Notes: a model not told the origin generated them from the letters alone. A stretch of DNA of 64,000 nucleotides from Streptomyces exfoliatus (GCF_000725545.1 NZ_JNZP01000028.1:15016-79015); one strand, 5' to 3'; counted from the first letter of the stretch, positions 1 through 8,132 are shown. Numbers and translations: made by a program.

Positions 1-965
1 CGGGCGCCGGGAGCGTGCTTGCGTACGTTGGTCAGCGTCTCCTGGACCGTACGGAACACGGCCCGCTCCACGGCCTCCGGGAACCGGTCCTCCAGGCCGT
101 CGGCGATGGCGCAGTCGACGGCGACCCCGCCGCTCTCGATCAGCCGGGGAATGTCGGAGAGGCGGGGCTGCGGGCTGAGCTGCTCGCTGTTCCCGCCCGC
201 CGCGCGCAGGACGCCCACCAGCTGGCGCAGTTCGACGAGGGTCCGGACGGACAGCTCGCGGATCGTGGCGGCGGCGTCGCGGGACACGGGGTCCCGGGCG
301 CCCACCTTGAGGGCGCCCGCCTGGAGGCTGATCAGGGACACCTGGTGGGCGACGACGTCGTGCATCTCGCGGGCCAGCCGGACCCGTTCGGTGGCGAGCA
401 CCCGCTCCGCGAGCAGCCGGTCCTCGCGGCCCCGGGATCGGGTGAGTTCCGCCAGGCGGGCCGCGAGTTCACGGCGGGTGGTGACGAAGAGGCCGAACAC
501 GACGGGCGCCCCGGCGCTCACGAACGCGTCGATGACCCGCAGCGCGAGCTCCCGGGACGGGGACGGCACCAGGTCGTCGGCGAGCGGGTACGGGACGAGG
601 TGGGCGACGGCGACCAGCGCCGCGCACAGCACCAGGAGCCGGCGGTCGGCACGCCGGCAGGCGACGGTGTACAGGGCGATGAGCGGGGCGAAGGCGGCGT
701 AACCGATGTAGAGCCCCGGCAGGGTGGCGAGCAGCACGGTCACCGGCAGGCGGCGGCGCAGCAGGAGGGCCGCGGCGGCGAACAGCGCCGACCCGAGTTC
801 GGGACCGGGCGGGACGCCGTTGACGAGCACCGCCTCGACACCGCACGCGAGGACCGGGGCGACCGTGGTCAGCGACGCGGGAAGCCAGGACGGAAGCCAG
901 GACGAAAACCAGGAAGGAAGCCACGCCGGAAGCCAGGACGGAAGCCACGCCGGAAGAGCGTTCAA
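1..965 (-). CDS. Sensor histidine kinase, two-component system (3' end cut by window edge)
   Basis: This is the sensor of a NarL/FixJ-type two-component system, predicted to sit in the membrane and phosphorylate the response regulator encoded just upstream. About 321 codons are visible; the end of the ATP-binding domain lies off the left edge. The N-terminal part has several hydrophobic segments (roughly residues 30-140). A dimerisation/phosphoacceptor helix follows with REMHDVVAH, the phosphoacceptor being His202 (HisKA_3 type), and then an N-box-like motif VQETLTNVRKHA. The start is taken as TTG at 965-963. It overlaps the regulator's TGA as TTGA and is preceded by GGAGGAG, so the two genes are translationally coupled. 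The extreme N-terminus is a run of LP[AS]W tetrapeptides encoded by imperfect 12-bp DNA repeats, which is odd for this family. Confidence 0.87.
   Translation of the reverse strand, partial: MNALPAWLPSWLPAWLPSWFSSWLPSWLPASLTTVAPVLACGVEAVLVNGVPPGPELGSALFAAAALLLRRRLPVTVLLATLPGLYIGYAAFAPLIALYTVACRRADRRLLVLCAALVAVAHLVPYPLADDLVPSPSRELALRVIDAFVSAGAPVVFGLFVTTRRELAARLAELTRSRGREDRLLAERVLATERVRLAREMHDVVAHQVSLISLQAGALKVGARDPVSRDAAATIRELSVRTLVELRQLVGVLRAAGGNSEQLSPQPRLSDIPRLIESGGVAVDCAIADGLEDRFPEAVERAVFRTVQETLTNVRKHAPGA
880..955 (-). repeat. 12-bp tandem repeats in the histidine kinase N-terminus
   Basis: About six imperfect copies of a 12-bp unit (coding sense CTTCCGGCGTGG or CTTCCGTCCTGG) lie at the very start of the kinase gene. 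They encode LPAW/LPSW tetrapeptides. One degenerate copy reads FSSW. Confidence 0.85.
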
Positions 966-1678
966 CCCGCTCCTCCGCAACCGAGGTTCGGTCGGCCGGG
1001 GTACGTAGGGCCGAGGTGCGCACGGCCGACGAGTCCGGCCCGGTCGGCGATGACCGCGGCCTGGACCCGGTTGACGCCGCCGAGCTTGGCGAGCACCACG
1101 CTGACGTGGTCCTTGACCGTGCTGCCGGCGAGCCCCAGACGCTCGGCCGCCTGCAGGTTCGAGAGCCCTTCGCCGAGCAGCGCGAGCACGTCCCGCTCGC
1201 GCGCCGTGAGCGACCGCACGGCCCGCACGGCCTGTTGGTCGCCGCCGGCGGACGCGGGGTCCGTGTAATGGTCGGCGACGGTACGGGTGACGCCGGGGCC
1301 CAGCACACTGCTCCCGCCGGCCAGCACGCGTACGGACCGGACCAGTTGCTCCGGCTCCGTGTCCTTCAGCAGGAACCCCGTGGCGCCGAGCCGCAGGGCT
1401 GGCCCGAGGTACTCGTCGGCGTCGAACGTGGTCAGCATCGCGACGGCGGGAAGCCGCCCCGCGAGCGCGGTCCGCAGTCCGCGCAGCACGGTCAGGCCGT
1501 CCTCGTCCGGCATCCGGATGTCGAGGAGCACCACGTCGGGCCGGTGGGCGACGACGGTGGGCACCGCCTGTCCTCCGCCGCAGTCCGCGACGACCTCGAT
1601 GTCGCCCGCGGAGCACAGGATGAGGCGCAGCACGGAACGGACGAGCTGTTCGTCGTCCACCACGACTACGCGGATCAC
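962..1678 (-). CDS. NarL/FixJ-family response regulator
   Basis: This is a 238-residue DNA-binding response regulator and the partner of the histidine kinase that follows it. The receiver domain (about residues 1-120) has the acidic pocket D8-D9, the phospho-acceptor Asp53 in VVLLDIRMPDEDG, the Thr switch in AMLTTFD and the conserved Lys in FLLKD. A LuxR-type helix-turn-helix follows at about residues 165-225 (LTARERDVLALLGEG, then STVKDHVSVVLAKLG). The start is GTG at 1678, with GGAGGAG five to six bases upstream. It is the first gene of the two-gene operon, and the kinase start overlaps its stop codon. The target is unknown. The adjacent GPP34 gene on the same strand may or may not belong to the regulon. 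Confidence 0.92.
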   Translation of the reverse strand: MIRVVVVDDEQLVRSVLRLILCSAGDIEVVADCGGGQAVPTVVAHRPDVVLLDIRMPDEDGLTVLRGLRTALAGRLPAVAMLTTFDADEYLGPALRLGATGFLLKDTEPEQLVRSVRVLAGGSSVLGPGVTRTVADHYTDPASAGGDQQAVRAVRSLTARERDVLALLGEGLSNLQAAERLGLAGSTVKDHVSVVLAKLGGVNRVQAAVIADRAGLVGRAHLGPTYPGRPNLGCGGAG

Positions 1679-1767
1679 GGTCTCTCCTCCGTCAGGACGT
1701 CCGTCTGACCGGTGCGACGCCCCGGTCACTCTAGGGAGCCCCGGATCGCCCGGCGGCGCCGGGCCGC

Positions 1768-2415
1768 TCACCCCGCGTGGGCGATCTCGACCGTCTCGCG
1801 GAGTTCCGGCAGGATCCCGCGCAGCACCTCGAAGGCCGGGCCGCCGCGCCCGGCGAGTGCCGCGAGCCGCTGCCGGTACGCCCAGGTGTCCGCCTCGCTG
1901 ACGACGGTGCGCAGGCCGCCCGCCGCGGCCAGCGTGATCAGAGCGGCATCGCGGTCGGGCAGCGCGTCGGCGGGCTCCTGGCCGCGGAGCGTCCTTACGG
2001 CCTGATGCCGCAGGGTGTCGCCCGCCTCGGTGAGGCGCAGGTTCACGGTCGTCACGGGGACGACGCCGCCGAGGCGATGGGTGTCGAGGCTCAGATGACC
2101 GGCCTCCGCGAGCTGTTCCCGCACGGCGGTGAGAGTGGGCTTCACGCCCTGGTTGATCCAGCCCTTCCAGGCCAGCGGCCGGGAGCCGGCGATCAACTCG
2201 GCCAGCTCGTCGAGCGCCGGCTCTCCCGTCGACGCCCCCGCGCCCACGGCGGGCCTGCCACCGGCGTCGACGATGAACCCGCGCAGCGCAAGCTCCGCCA
2301 GCGCCCCCGCCCGCACCACGTAGCCGATGGTGTCGGTGCTGGTGAGCTTCTGCGTGTCCGTGTTCCACGCGAGGAGGTACAGACGGGCCGGGAGTGAAAG
2401 CTGGTGCTGCGGCAT
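1768..2415 (-). CDS. GPP34 (GOLPH3-like) family phosphoprotein
   Basis: This 215-residue protein matches the bacterial GPP34 (Golgi phosphoprotein 3-like) family. It begins with SLPARLYLLAWN, continues with a G..V.AGALAELALRG segment typical of the fold, and ends with helical repeats. Eukaryotic members bind PI4P at membranes; the role in actinobacteria is poorly defined, and these genes are common and multicopy in Streptomyces. The start ATG at 2415 has AGGAGG six bases upstream. The gene stands alone, 89 bp from the two-component genes. No secretion signal or membrane segment is visible. Confidence 0.8.
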   Translation of the reverse strand: MPQHQLSLPARLYLLAWNTDTQKLTSTDTIGYVVRAGALAELALRGFIVDAGGRPAVGAGASTGEPALDELAELIAGSRPLAWKGWINQGVKPTLTAVREQLAEAGHLSLDTHRLGGVVPVTTVNLRLTEAGDTLRHQAVRTLRGQEPADALPDRDAALITLAAAGGLRTVVSEADTWAYRQRLAALAGRGGPAFEVLRGILPELRETVEIAHAG

Positions 2416-2923
2416 GGGAGCCCTCCTGGGGACGACGCGTGGTCGAGTCGCGTCACAGGAGCGAGCCTAGGCAGCGCCGCCGGGACCCCACATCACCTGC
2501 CCGAACGATTCGACCCCCGCCGCCCGGCGGGTTTGAGAACGTTGCGTTCACGACCGCCCGCGCATCCCGGGCCCACCCGCCCGCCCTGTCCCAGTTCCGG
2601 GGGCGTCCGCCACCGTCTGCCGAGGAAGCTGCGCCGCTGGTCAGGCGGCTGCACGATCGAAGGCGGAAGGTGGGGGACGCCCATGGACCGCACGCGAACT
2701 GAGACCTCGACCGAGACCGCAACGGCTTCGACGGGGCAGGTGATGCACGGCCATGCGGGCAGGGGCAAGAGGTGGAGCCAGCACCCACCCTCCGCAACCC
2801 GGTGCAGCCTCGCCATCCGGAGGTCGCTCGACGTCCAGGTGCAGTACAACCTTTCGCGACCTCGCCGTGTCGAACGGGTGGACGGGGAGCGCAGGGGTGC
2901 TTCCGGAGATCGAGGAGGTCCAC
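2416..2923. other. Non-coding stretch between GPP34 gene and secreted protein gene
   Basis: This 508-bp region lies between divergent genes and must hold both promoters. I see no ORF with a convincing ribosome site and no RNA gene. The last 20 bases carry the GAGGAGG ribosome-binding site of the downstream secreted protein. Confidence 0.5.
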
Positions 2924-4252
2924 GTGGCACGTGTGCGTACGGCCGTGGTGGCGGCGGCATTGGTCGCGGCGCTGGCGCCGGCGACGTTCGGGGGCTCGGC
3001 GGCCTTCGCCGCGTCCCCGGCGGCGACCGCCGCCGGCCCGACGGCGGCGGAGGTCGGGACGGTCGTCCAGGAGGGCGGTCGGCTGACCGTTCCGGCCGGC
3101 GAGGAAGGGCCGGTGACGCTGCGGTTCACGGCCACGCTGCCGGCGGGCGTCAAGGGGCCGGTGACCGCCTCCTTCCAACTGGACACCTGGCTGACCGAGG
3201 ACGAGCCGGGCAGTTCGCCGGTGAGCCAGGACGTGATCCGCTCCGTCTGCGCGGTCAACGGCGTCTCGTACGGGGAGTGCGCGTGGAACATGCCCTACTT
3301 CCCGCCCGTCCTGCATGATCCGCCCACCCGGCCCTCCCTCGACCTTCCCGCGGTGCCGGCCGCCGAGACCCTCACCTACACCGTCACCCTGGACGCCGAC
3401 CGGACCGCGACCGTCCTGGGCCACCCGAACGCCCTGGTCGCGCTGATGGACAGCACGGGCGCGACCGTGGCCCAGGGCACGCTCGGCCTCGACTTCGTCC
3501 CCGGGACGCCTCCGCCGGGGCAGCGCGGCGCCGTCCACGCGCGGGACAAGGACGGCGTGCTGTGGCGGTACGAGGGCACGGGCGACGTCTCCCGGCCGTT
3601 CGCGACGCGCAAGCGGGTCGGCGGCGGCTGGAACGCCTACACCGCCGTCGCCCCGCTCACCTCCGCCACGGCGGACGGCCGGGGCGGCCTCGTCGCCCGC
3701 GACCAGGCGGGGGTCCTCTGGTACTACGCGGGCACCGGCAAGCCCTCCGCGCCCTTCGCGCCGCGGCAGCGGGTGGGCGGCGGCTGGAACACCTACACGG
3801 CCCTCGTCGGCGTCGGTGACGGCAGTCTGGTCGCCCGGGACAGGGACGGCGTGATGTGGCGCTACAAGGCGGAGCACAACACGCTGTACGGACCGCGACA
3901 GCGGGTGGGCGGCGGCTGGAACACGTACACCGCCCTGACCATGTCGGGCGCCCACGACGGGGCCCTGGGCCGTGACAAGGACGGCGTGCTGTGGAAGTAC
4001 AACCGCTACGGCCCCTATCCCTCCCCGCCCTTCCAGCAGCGCCAGCGCGTCGGCGGCGGGTGGAACACGTACACGGCGATCGCGGGCACCGCCGAACTCG
4101 GACGTGACGATCGCCCCGATCTCGTCGCACGGGACAGGGACGGCAAGCTCTGGCTCTACCAGGGCGCGTACAAGCCCCTGTCCGGCCTCGTCCCCGGCTC
4201 CTCCCGCTCCCTCGTCGGCGGCGGCTGGAACACCTACGACCTGATCTTCTGA
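2924..4252 (+). CDS. Secreted protein with tandem beta-propeller-like repeats
   Basis: This is an exported protein of 442 residues. The start is GTG at 2924, supported by GAGGAGG five bases upstream; it begins directly with a short Arg-containing n-region and an Ala-rich hydrophobic core ending near AFA, a Sec signal peptide of about 30 residues. The first half (to about residue 200) is a non-repetitive beta-rich domain. The second half contains five repeats of about 45-50 residues, each with [AR]D.DG.[LM]W.Y.. and then RQRVGGGWNTYTA. This pattern is seen in tachylectin-2-like or VCBS/FG-GAP-like propeller blades of actinobacterial secreted proteins. I infer a ligand- or glycan-binding surface protein with no catalytic motif. 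A terminator-like hairpin follows at 4355-4383. Confidence 0.85.
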   Translation: MARVRTAVVAAALVAALAPATFGGSAAFAASPAATAAGPTAAEVGTVVQEGGRLTVPAGEEGPVTLRFTATLPAGVKGPVTASFQLDTWLTEDEPGSSPVSQDVIRSVCAVNGVSYGECAWNMPYFPPVLHDPPTRPSLDLPAVPAAETLTYTVTLDADRTATVLGHPNALVALMDSTGATVAQGTLGLDFVPGTPPPGQRGAVHARDKDGVLWRYEGTGDVSRPFATRKRVGGGWNAYTAVAPLTSATADGRGGLVARDQAGVLWYYAGTGKPSAPFAPRQRVGGGWNTYTALVGVGDGSLVARDRDGVMWRYKAEHNTLYGPRQRVGGGWNTYTALTMSGAHDGALGRDKDGVLWKYNRYGPYPSPPFQQRQRVGGGWNTYTAIAGTAELGRDDRPDLVARDRDGKLWLYQGAYKPLSGLVPGSSRSLVGGGWNTYDLIF

Positions 4253-4354
4253 GCGGTACGTCAAGGTAGGCCGCTCCCGTCGCATGCGCTTGGTCGAACT
4301 GAACGCGTTTGTCGCCCAGTTGCAGCCTCAGACCGATTGACCGACGAAGACGCA

Positions 4355-4383
4355 GAGGCCCCCCGGAGTTCACCGGGGGCCTC
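4355..4383 (+). terminator. Terminator hairpin after the secreted repeat protein
   Basis: An inverted repeat of 11-12 bp (GAGGCCCCCCGG / CCGGGGGCCTC) with a 6-nt loop lies about 100 bp past the stop codon. It has no long U run, as is usual in Streptomyces. Confidence 0.6.
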
Positions 4384-4546
4384 CCCCGTGGAAGTGGGGC
4401 GCTCCGAGTTGTCACGGGAGGCCATGCGGCGGATGGTCGACACGTGCCAGCCTCAGCGCCAGCGGGCTGCCCCACCCGCACCCGCTACTGAGACCACGGA
4501 CAGCCGGACGGCCCGCGCAAGGCTCCGCCGTCGCATTCGGCAAATC

Positions 4547-4618
4547 AAAAACCCCAGGTCACGGCGAGTGAGTCCTGGGGTAATTCCGAGCCGCCTTCGG
4601 GATTCGAACCCGAGACCT
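4547..4618 (-). repeat. Left direct repeat: displaced 3' end of tRNA-Thr plus its terminator (att-like)
   Basis: These 72 bp are identical to 6296-6367. They comprise the T-arm, variable loop and acceptor 3' strand of tRNA-Thr and its downstream terminator hairpin (CCCCAGG/CCTGGGG). Similarity continues, with a few mismatches, about 13 bp further into the anticodon-arm region (CGCAT.ACGAG). The 5' half of a tRNA is absent, so this is not a functional tRNA gene. It is the expected footprint of site-specific integration into the tRNA gene. Confidence 0.87.
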
Positions 4619-4792
4619 CCGCATGACGAGGCCCGCACGATCATCCTGGACGTGCCGAGCGGTGCCGCCGAATCCCGTTTCCGCTGATCCGAGGCTTGCA
4701 GCCCTAATCGGCCTGACGGCTGCCCCACTCCGGTGCCATCCAGTCCGCTCGCGCAGCCGCTCACGCAAACCGGGTCGCCTACAGGAGGGGGG

Positions 4793-5359
4793 TCAGACTC
4801 TGCCGAGGTCGACCTCCATTGCGAAGGGTGCCGAAACCTTGACGACGCCGGTGAACACTTCCCCGTCCCGGTAGGCCCTGGCAGCAGGGTCCAGAACGTA
4901 GGTGTACACGAGAGGGACGCCGGTAACGGCCTGCTCGACCCTCCAGTAGAAGGCGATACCGGCCTTGGCGTACTGGTCCGTCTTCACGATCCGGTCGGTG
5001 GTCTCCGATCCCGGTGAGACAACCTCCACGACCAGGAGCACGTGCTCAGGGCGGGTGGGCGTGATGTCGATCGTGTCGGCGCGGTACACAACGACATCCG
5101 GGCGCCGATTCGTGAGCGGGACGTCCTGGAGACGGACATCGAAGTCGGTATCGGCGTTCCAGTCAGGCCCCGCAGCCGCCTCCAAGGCATTCGCCAGGAT
5201 CCGAGCAAGCCGGTTGTGGCGCTTGGACGCACTGGGACTCAGGACGACCATCCCGTCCACGATCTCGATCCCCGCACACTGCTCCTCGGACCAGGAGTCG
5301 TACTGCTCCGCCGTGATCTGCTCGTGCATCCACGCAGGGGCTGCCATCTCGGCAGTCAT
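4793..5359 (-). CDS. Uma2-family (DUF820) nuclease-like protein
   Basis: This 188-residue protein belongs to the Uma2/DUF820 family, which has a PD-(D/E)XK restriction-endonuclease fold. Visible family landmarks are the N-terminal Y..W.EEQC.GIEI..G..V.SPS, the catalytic-type RRPDVVVY, VVEVVSPGSE with the D/E pair, and then D.IVKTDQYAKAGIAFYWRVE, with Lys-Tyr and YW typical of Uma2. The start ATG at 5359 is preceded by GGGAGG. Uma2 genes are abundant in Streptomyces and cyanobacteria, but their biological substrate is unknown. It lies inside the segment bounded by the tRNA-Thr direct repeats, so it may be cargo of a former integrative element. Confidence 0.85.
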   Translation of the reverse strand: MTAEMAAPAWMHEQITAEQYDSWSEEQCAGIEIVDGMVVLSPSASKRHNRLARILANALEAAAGPDWNADTDFDVRLQDVPLTNRRPDVVVYRADTIDITPTRPEHVLLVVEVVSPGSETTDRIVKTDQYAKAGIAFYWRVEQAVTGVPLVYTYVLDPAARAYRDGEVFTGVVKVSAPFAMEVDLGRV

Positions 5360-5641
5360 GACGCACCTCCCGGACACCATGCGGGCGGGCCCGATCCCGC
5401 TGAACTCAGCGTACTGTCTCAGCTCCCGCAGCACGTTGGACGCCAGAACAGCCGGCATGCGCGCTTCGGCCGTCCAGCAGGAGACAGCGGAGGGTGGGCC
5501 GTCCCCCGCTGCCGAGGGAGAGAGGGCGACTGCAGTCGACCTCCTCCGATTCCGATCACTGAGCAGCACGGTGGCGCACGATCGGTCTCCCTGGGGGGTC
5601 AGGTTTTCGCACGCATCCCATGCCGTGGTGCTGGGCCCCCG

Positions 5642-6175
5642 TCGCGCAGGACACTCCGCCTCGTCGACTACGACGGAATGTACGTGCCCGCGCTCAAGGG
5701 TCAGGGAGCAACGGAGAGCGGTCACCGCCACTACCAGTCCCCGACCCGCACCAGCTCGGAATTCGGCCCCTCGGCCCCACGATGGACCGTTTCTCGTCCT
5801 GGGTCATCTACCTCGCCCTGGTCTCGATCGCCACTGACCCCACGCCCAGGACAAGCTTCGCCAGGCCTCCATCAGGTCAAGGTTCCGGGCGTCGGCGAGG
5901 TACGGGCGCGCGCACTCGAAAGCTGGCGGGCCTCACTGGAGCAACGGGCCCGGCAGTCGGCTCCCACGGCTGTAAGCGCCCAGGAGCGGACCACGATCCG
6001 TCAGCAGTTCGCTGCCGAGAAGAAGCGCCACGAAGCGGAGATCACTCAGGCCAAGCTCACCGACGCCACCACAACCCACGACCTGATGGCCACCCGGCTC
6101 GCCATCGCGAGCACGGAGCACCGTCGTGCATTCAGCCTGCGCCGCTACCTCCGCTGTGTCGCGACGGGCCGCTGA
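5642..6175 (+). pseudogene. Decayed protein kinase / helix-hairpin-helix gene (COG4248 YegI-like) remnant
   Basis: Three pieces of one former protein are readable. From 5651 the frame gives LRLVDYDGMYVPAL..., a kinase DFG-like region followed by GHRHYQSP. It ends at an 8-bp tandem duplication (TCGGCCCC twice, 5763-5778) that shifts the frame. The next piece, MDRFSSWVIYLALVSIATDP, is in another frame (5782-5841). From 5882 the first frame resumes with VPGVGEVRARAL, a helix-hairpin-helix motif, then a charged coiled-coil segment and a natural stop at 6173-6175. The 5' kinase lobe and the part between kinase and HhH are missing. Proteins joining a kinase with HhH DNA-binding motifs (COG4248) are known. 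The family call is from recognition of these motifs; the frameshift is directly visible. Confidence 0.68.
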
Positions 6176-6295
6176 CCCGAGACGACCGGCGGGCGAGACC
6201 CGTGTCCACGGGTTCGCAGCCCCTTCGCTCACGCATGCTCACGCGCGAGGTCTCGGATCCCCGCTGCCGCATGTCCGCTCAGGCAGAAGGCATGA
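6176..6295. other. Short intergenic end of the tRNA-Thr island
   Basis: This stretch lies between the kinase-HhH remnant and the right direct repeat. I see no integrase, excisionase or other gene here. Confidence 0.5.
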
Positions 6296-6329
6296 AAAAA
6301 CCCCAGGTCACGGCGAGTGAGTCCTGGGG
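6295..6329 (-). terminator. Rho-independent terminator of tRNA-Thr
   Basis: On the minus strand the tRNA is followed by the CCCCAGG...CCTGGGG stem and a run of six T. The identical hairpin, with five T, is duplicated at 4547-4580. Confidence 0.85.
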
Positions 6330-6367
6330 TAATTCCGAGCCGCCTTCGGGATTCGAACCCGAGACCT
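6296..6367 (-). repeat. Right direct repeat of the tRNA-Thr island (att-like)
   Basis: This is the 72-bp perfect copy of 4547-4618. It includes the 3' part of the intact tRNA-Thr gene (T-arm, acceptor strand) and its terminator. Distance between the copies is about 1.75 kb. Confidence 0.87.
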
Positions 6368-6411
6368 ACGCATTACGAGTGCGTTGCTCTGGCCAGCTGA
6401 GCTAAGGCGGC
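6338..6411 (-). tRNA. tRNA-Thr (anticodon CGU)
   Basis: This is a complete 74-nt cloverleaf on the minus strand: acceptor GCCGCCT/AGGCGGC, D-arm GCTC...GAGC, anticodon stem ACGCA/TGCGT with loop CTCGTAA (anticodon CGT, decoding ACG), 5-nt variable loop, and T-arm TCGGG-TTCGAAT-CCCGA. No CCA is encoded. The gene is intact, although its 3' half is duplicated upstream at 4547, as expected when an integrating element restores the tRNA. Confidence 0.95.
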
Positions 6412-6450
6412 TTGCCGTGCAGACCCATGGTGGGTGCAGCAGCGCGGCCA

Positions 6451-6456
6451 AGTCTA
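6451..6456 (-). promoter_or_regulatory. Putative -10 box of tRNA-Thr promoter
   Basis: TAGACT on the minus strand lies about 40 bp upstream of the tRNA 5' end, in a locally AT-richer stretch. The -35 is not clear. Confidence 0.35.
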
Positions 6457-6496
6457 CACAGTTTCCAGGGGTGCTCCGACCACCCTCGGATCATGG

Positions 6497-8047
6497 CTAT
6501 GAGCAGCGCTTTCCGTCCTGCGGAGGCGTGCCTTCCAGGAGGTAGGTGTTGACGGCCGTGTCGACGCAGTCGCTTCCCCGGCCGTACGCCGTGTGGCCGT
6601 CGCCCTCGTACGTCAGGAGCGTGCCGGAGGAGAGCTGGCCGGCGAGGGACTGGGCCCACTTGTACGGGGTGGCCGGGTCGCGGGTGGTGCCGACGACCAG
6701 GATCGGGGCGGCGCCTTCGGCGGTGATGCGGTGCGGCCGGCCGGTGGCCGGGGTCGGCCAGGAGGTGCAGTTCAGGGCCGCCCACGCGAGGCCCTCGCCG
6801 AAGACCGGGGAGGCCTTCTCGAAGGACGGGACGGCCTTCTCGGCGTCGGCCGGGCCGGTGTAGGCCGGCGGCAGGTCCAGGCAGTTCACGGCGGCGTTGG
6901 CGAACATGAGGTTGGCGTACGTGCCGTCGGCCTCCCGCTCGTAGTAGCTGTCGGCCAGGGCGAGGAGGCCCGAGCCCTCGCCGCCGATCGCCCGGGTGAG
7001 GGCCTCGCGCAGCTGGGGCCAGGCGCCCTCGTCGTACATCGCGGCGATCACGCCGGTGGTGGCGAGGGACTCGCCGAGCGGGCGGCTCTCGCCGGTGGGG
7101 ACGGGCTCGGCGTCCACGTCGCGGAAGAACTTCTTCATGGCCTCGCCGGCCGCCGCGACCGACTCCGTGCCGAGCGGGCAGTCCGGCTTGCTCACGCAGT
7201 CCGCGGCGAAGGCCCGGAACGCGGTCTCGAAGCCGCCGGTCTGGTCGCGGTTGAGCTCGACCGCCGGCAGCGACGGGTCCATCGCCCCGTCGAGGACGAG
7301 GCGGCCGACCCTGCCGGGGAAGAGTTCGGCGTAGGTGGCGCCGAGGAACGTGCCGTACGAGGCCCCCACGTAGCTCAGCTTCTCGTCGCCGAGCACCGCC
7401 CGCAGGATGTCCATGTCACGGGCCGTCTCGACGGTGGAGACGTGCGGCAGGATCTTCCCCGAGCGCTTCTCGCAGCCGGCCGCGAACTCCTTGAAGGCGG
7501 CGCTGAGCGCGGCGGTCTCCTTGGCGTCGTCGGGGGTCTGGTCGACCTGCGTGTACGTGTCCATCTGCGGGCCCGTCAGGCACTCGACGGGCTCGCTGCG
7601 GGCGACTCCGCGGGGGTCGACGGCCACCATGTCGTAGCGGGCGCGGACGGGCGCCGGGTAGCCGATGCCCGCGTACCCCTGGAGGTAGCCGACGGCGGAG
7701 CCGCCGGGGCCGCCCGGATTGACCAGGAGCGAACCGAGCCGCTTGCCGGGGCCCGTCGCCCGGACCCGGGAGACGGCCAGCGCGATCTCACCGCCGTCCG
7801 GCTTCGCGTAGTCGAGCGGGGCGCGCAGGGTGGCGCACTGGAAGCCGGTGACTCCGCAGTCGCGCCACGTCAGCTTCTGGGCGTAGTACTTCCGCAGCGC
7901 CTCGGCGTCGGGTGAGCTCGACGGGGCCGAGCGGGCCGCTGTGGTGCGGGACGCCGCCGCGTCGCTTCCGCTCGTGCAGCCGGAGAGGATCAGCCCGGCG
8001 GCCGCGAGGGCCGTGGCGGACGTACGGAGCAAACGCCTGGAGTCCAT
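6497..8047 (-). CDS. Secreted S33-family tripeptidyl aminopeptidase (SlpD/SlpE/Tap-like lipoprotein)
   Basis: This 516-residue alpha/beta hydrolase resembles Streptomyces mycelium-associated tripeptidyl aminopeptidases (Tap, SlpD, SlpE). A lipoprotein signal peptide ends in the lipobox LILSGC. Downstream are the oxyanion region VNPGGPGGSA, DPRG, nucleophile Ser230 in GASYGT, Asp in GTTRDPATPY, and His in EGDGHTAYG. The C-terminal TAP domain is typical of the group. It probably removes N-terminal tripeptides from extracellular proteins while anchored to the membrane. The ATG has no clear ribosome site; TACGCT six bases upstream would fit a leaderless transcript. It follows holB on the same strand after about 85 bp. 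Confidence 0.88.
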   Translation of the reverse strand: MDSRRLLRTSATALAAAGLILSGCTSGSDAAASRTTAARSAPSSSPDAEALRKYYAQKLTWRDCGVTGFQCATLRAPLDYAKPDGGEIALAVSRVRATGPGKRLGSLLVNPGGPGGSAVGYLQGYAGIGYPAPVRARYDMVAVDPRGVARSEPVECLTGPQMDTYTQVDQTPDDAKETAALSAAFKEFAAGCEKRSGKILPHVSTVETARDMDILRAVLGDEKLSYVGASYGTFLGATYAELFPGRVGRLVLDGAMDPSLPAVELNRDQTGGFETAFRAFAADCVSKPDCPLGTESVAAAGEAMKKFFRDVDAEPVPTGESRPLGESLATTGVIAAMYDEGAWPQLREALTRAIGGEGSGLLALADSYYEREADGTYANLMFANAAVNCLDLPPAYTGPADAEKAVPSFEKASPVFGEGLAWAALNCTSWPTPATGRPHRITAEGAAPILVVGTTRDPATPYKWAQSLAGQLSSGTLLTYEGDGHTAYGRGSDCVDTAVNTYLLEGTPPQDGKRCS

Positions 8048-8132
8048 TGCCGGAGCGTATCCGGACCGGTACGGACCGTGTCCAATCGTGCTGTGTCCAC
8101 CAACCGCCCCGGCTCGGCCGTCCCGCTCCGGT

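Noticed and set aside
4547-4620. A second tRNA-Thr gene
   Set aside because: Only the 3' half is present. D-arm and 5' acceptor strand are absent, so it is a displaced fragment, not a gene.
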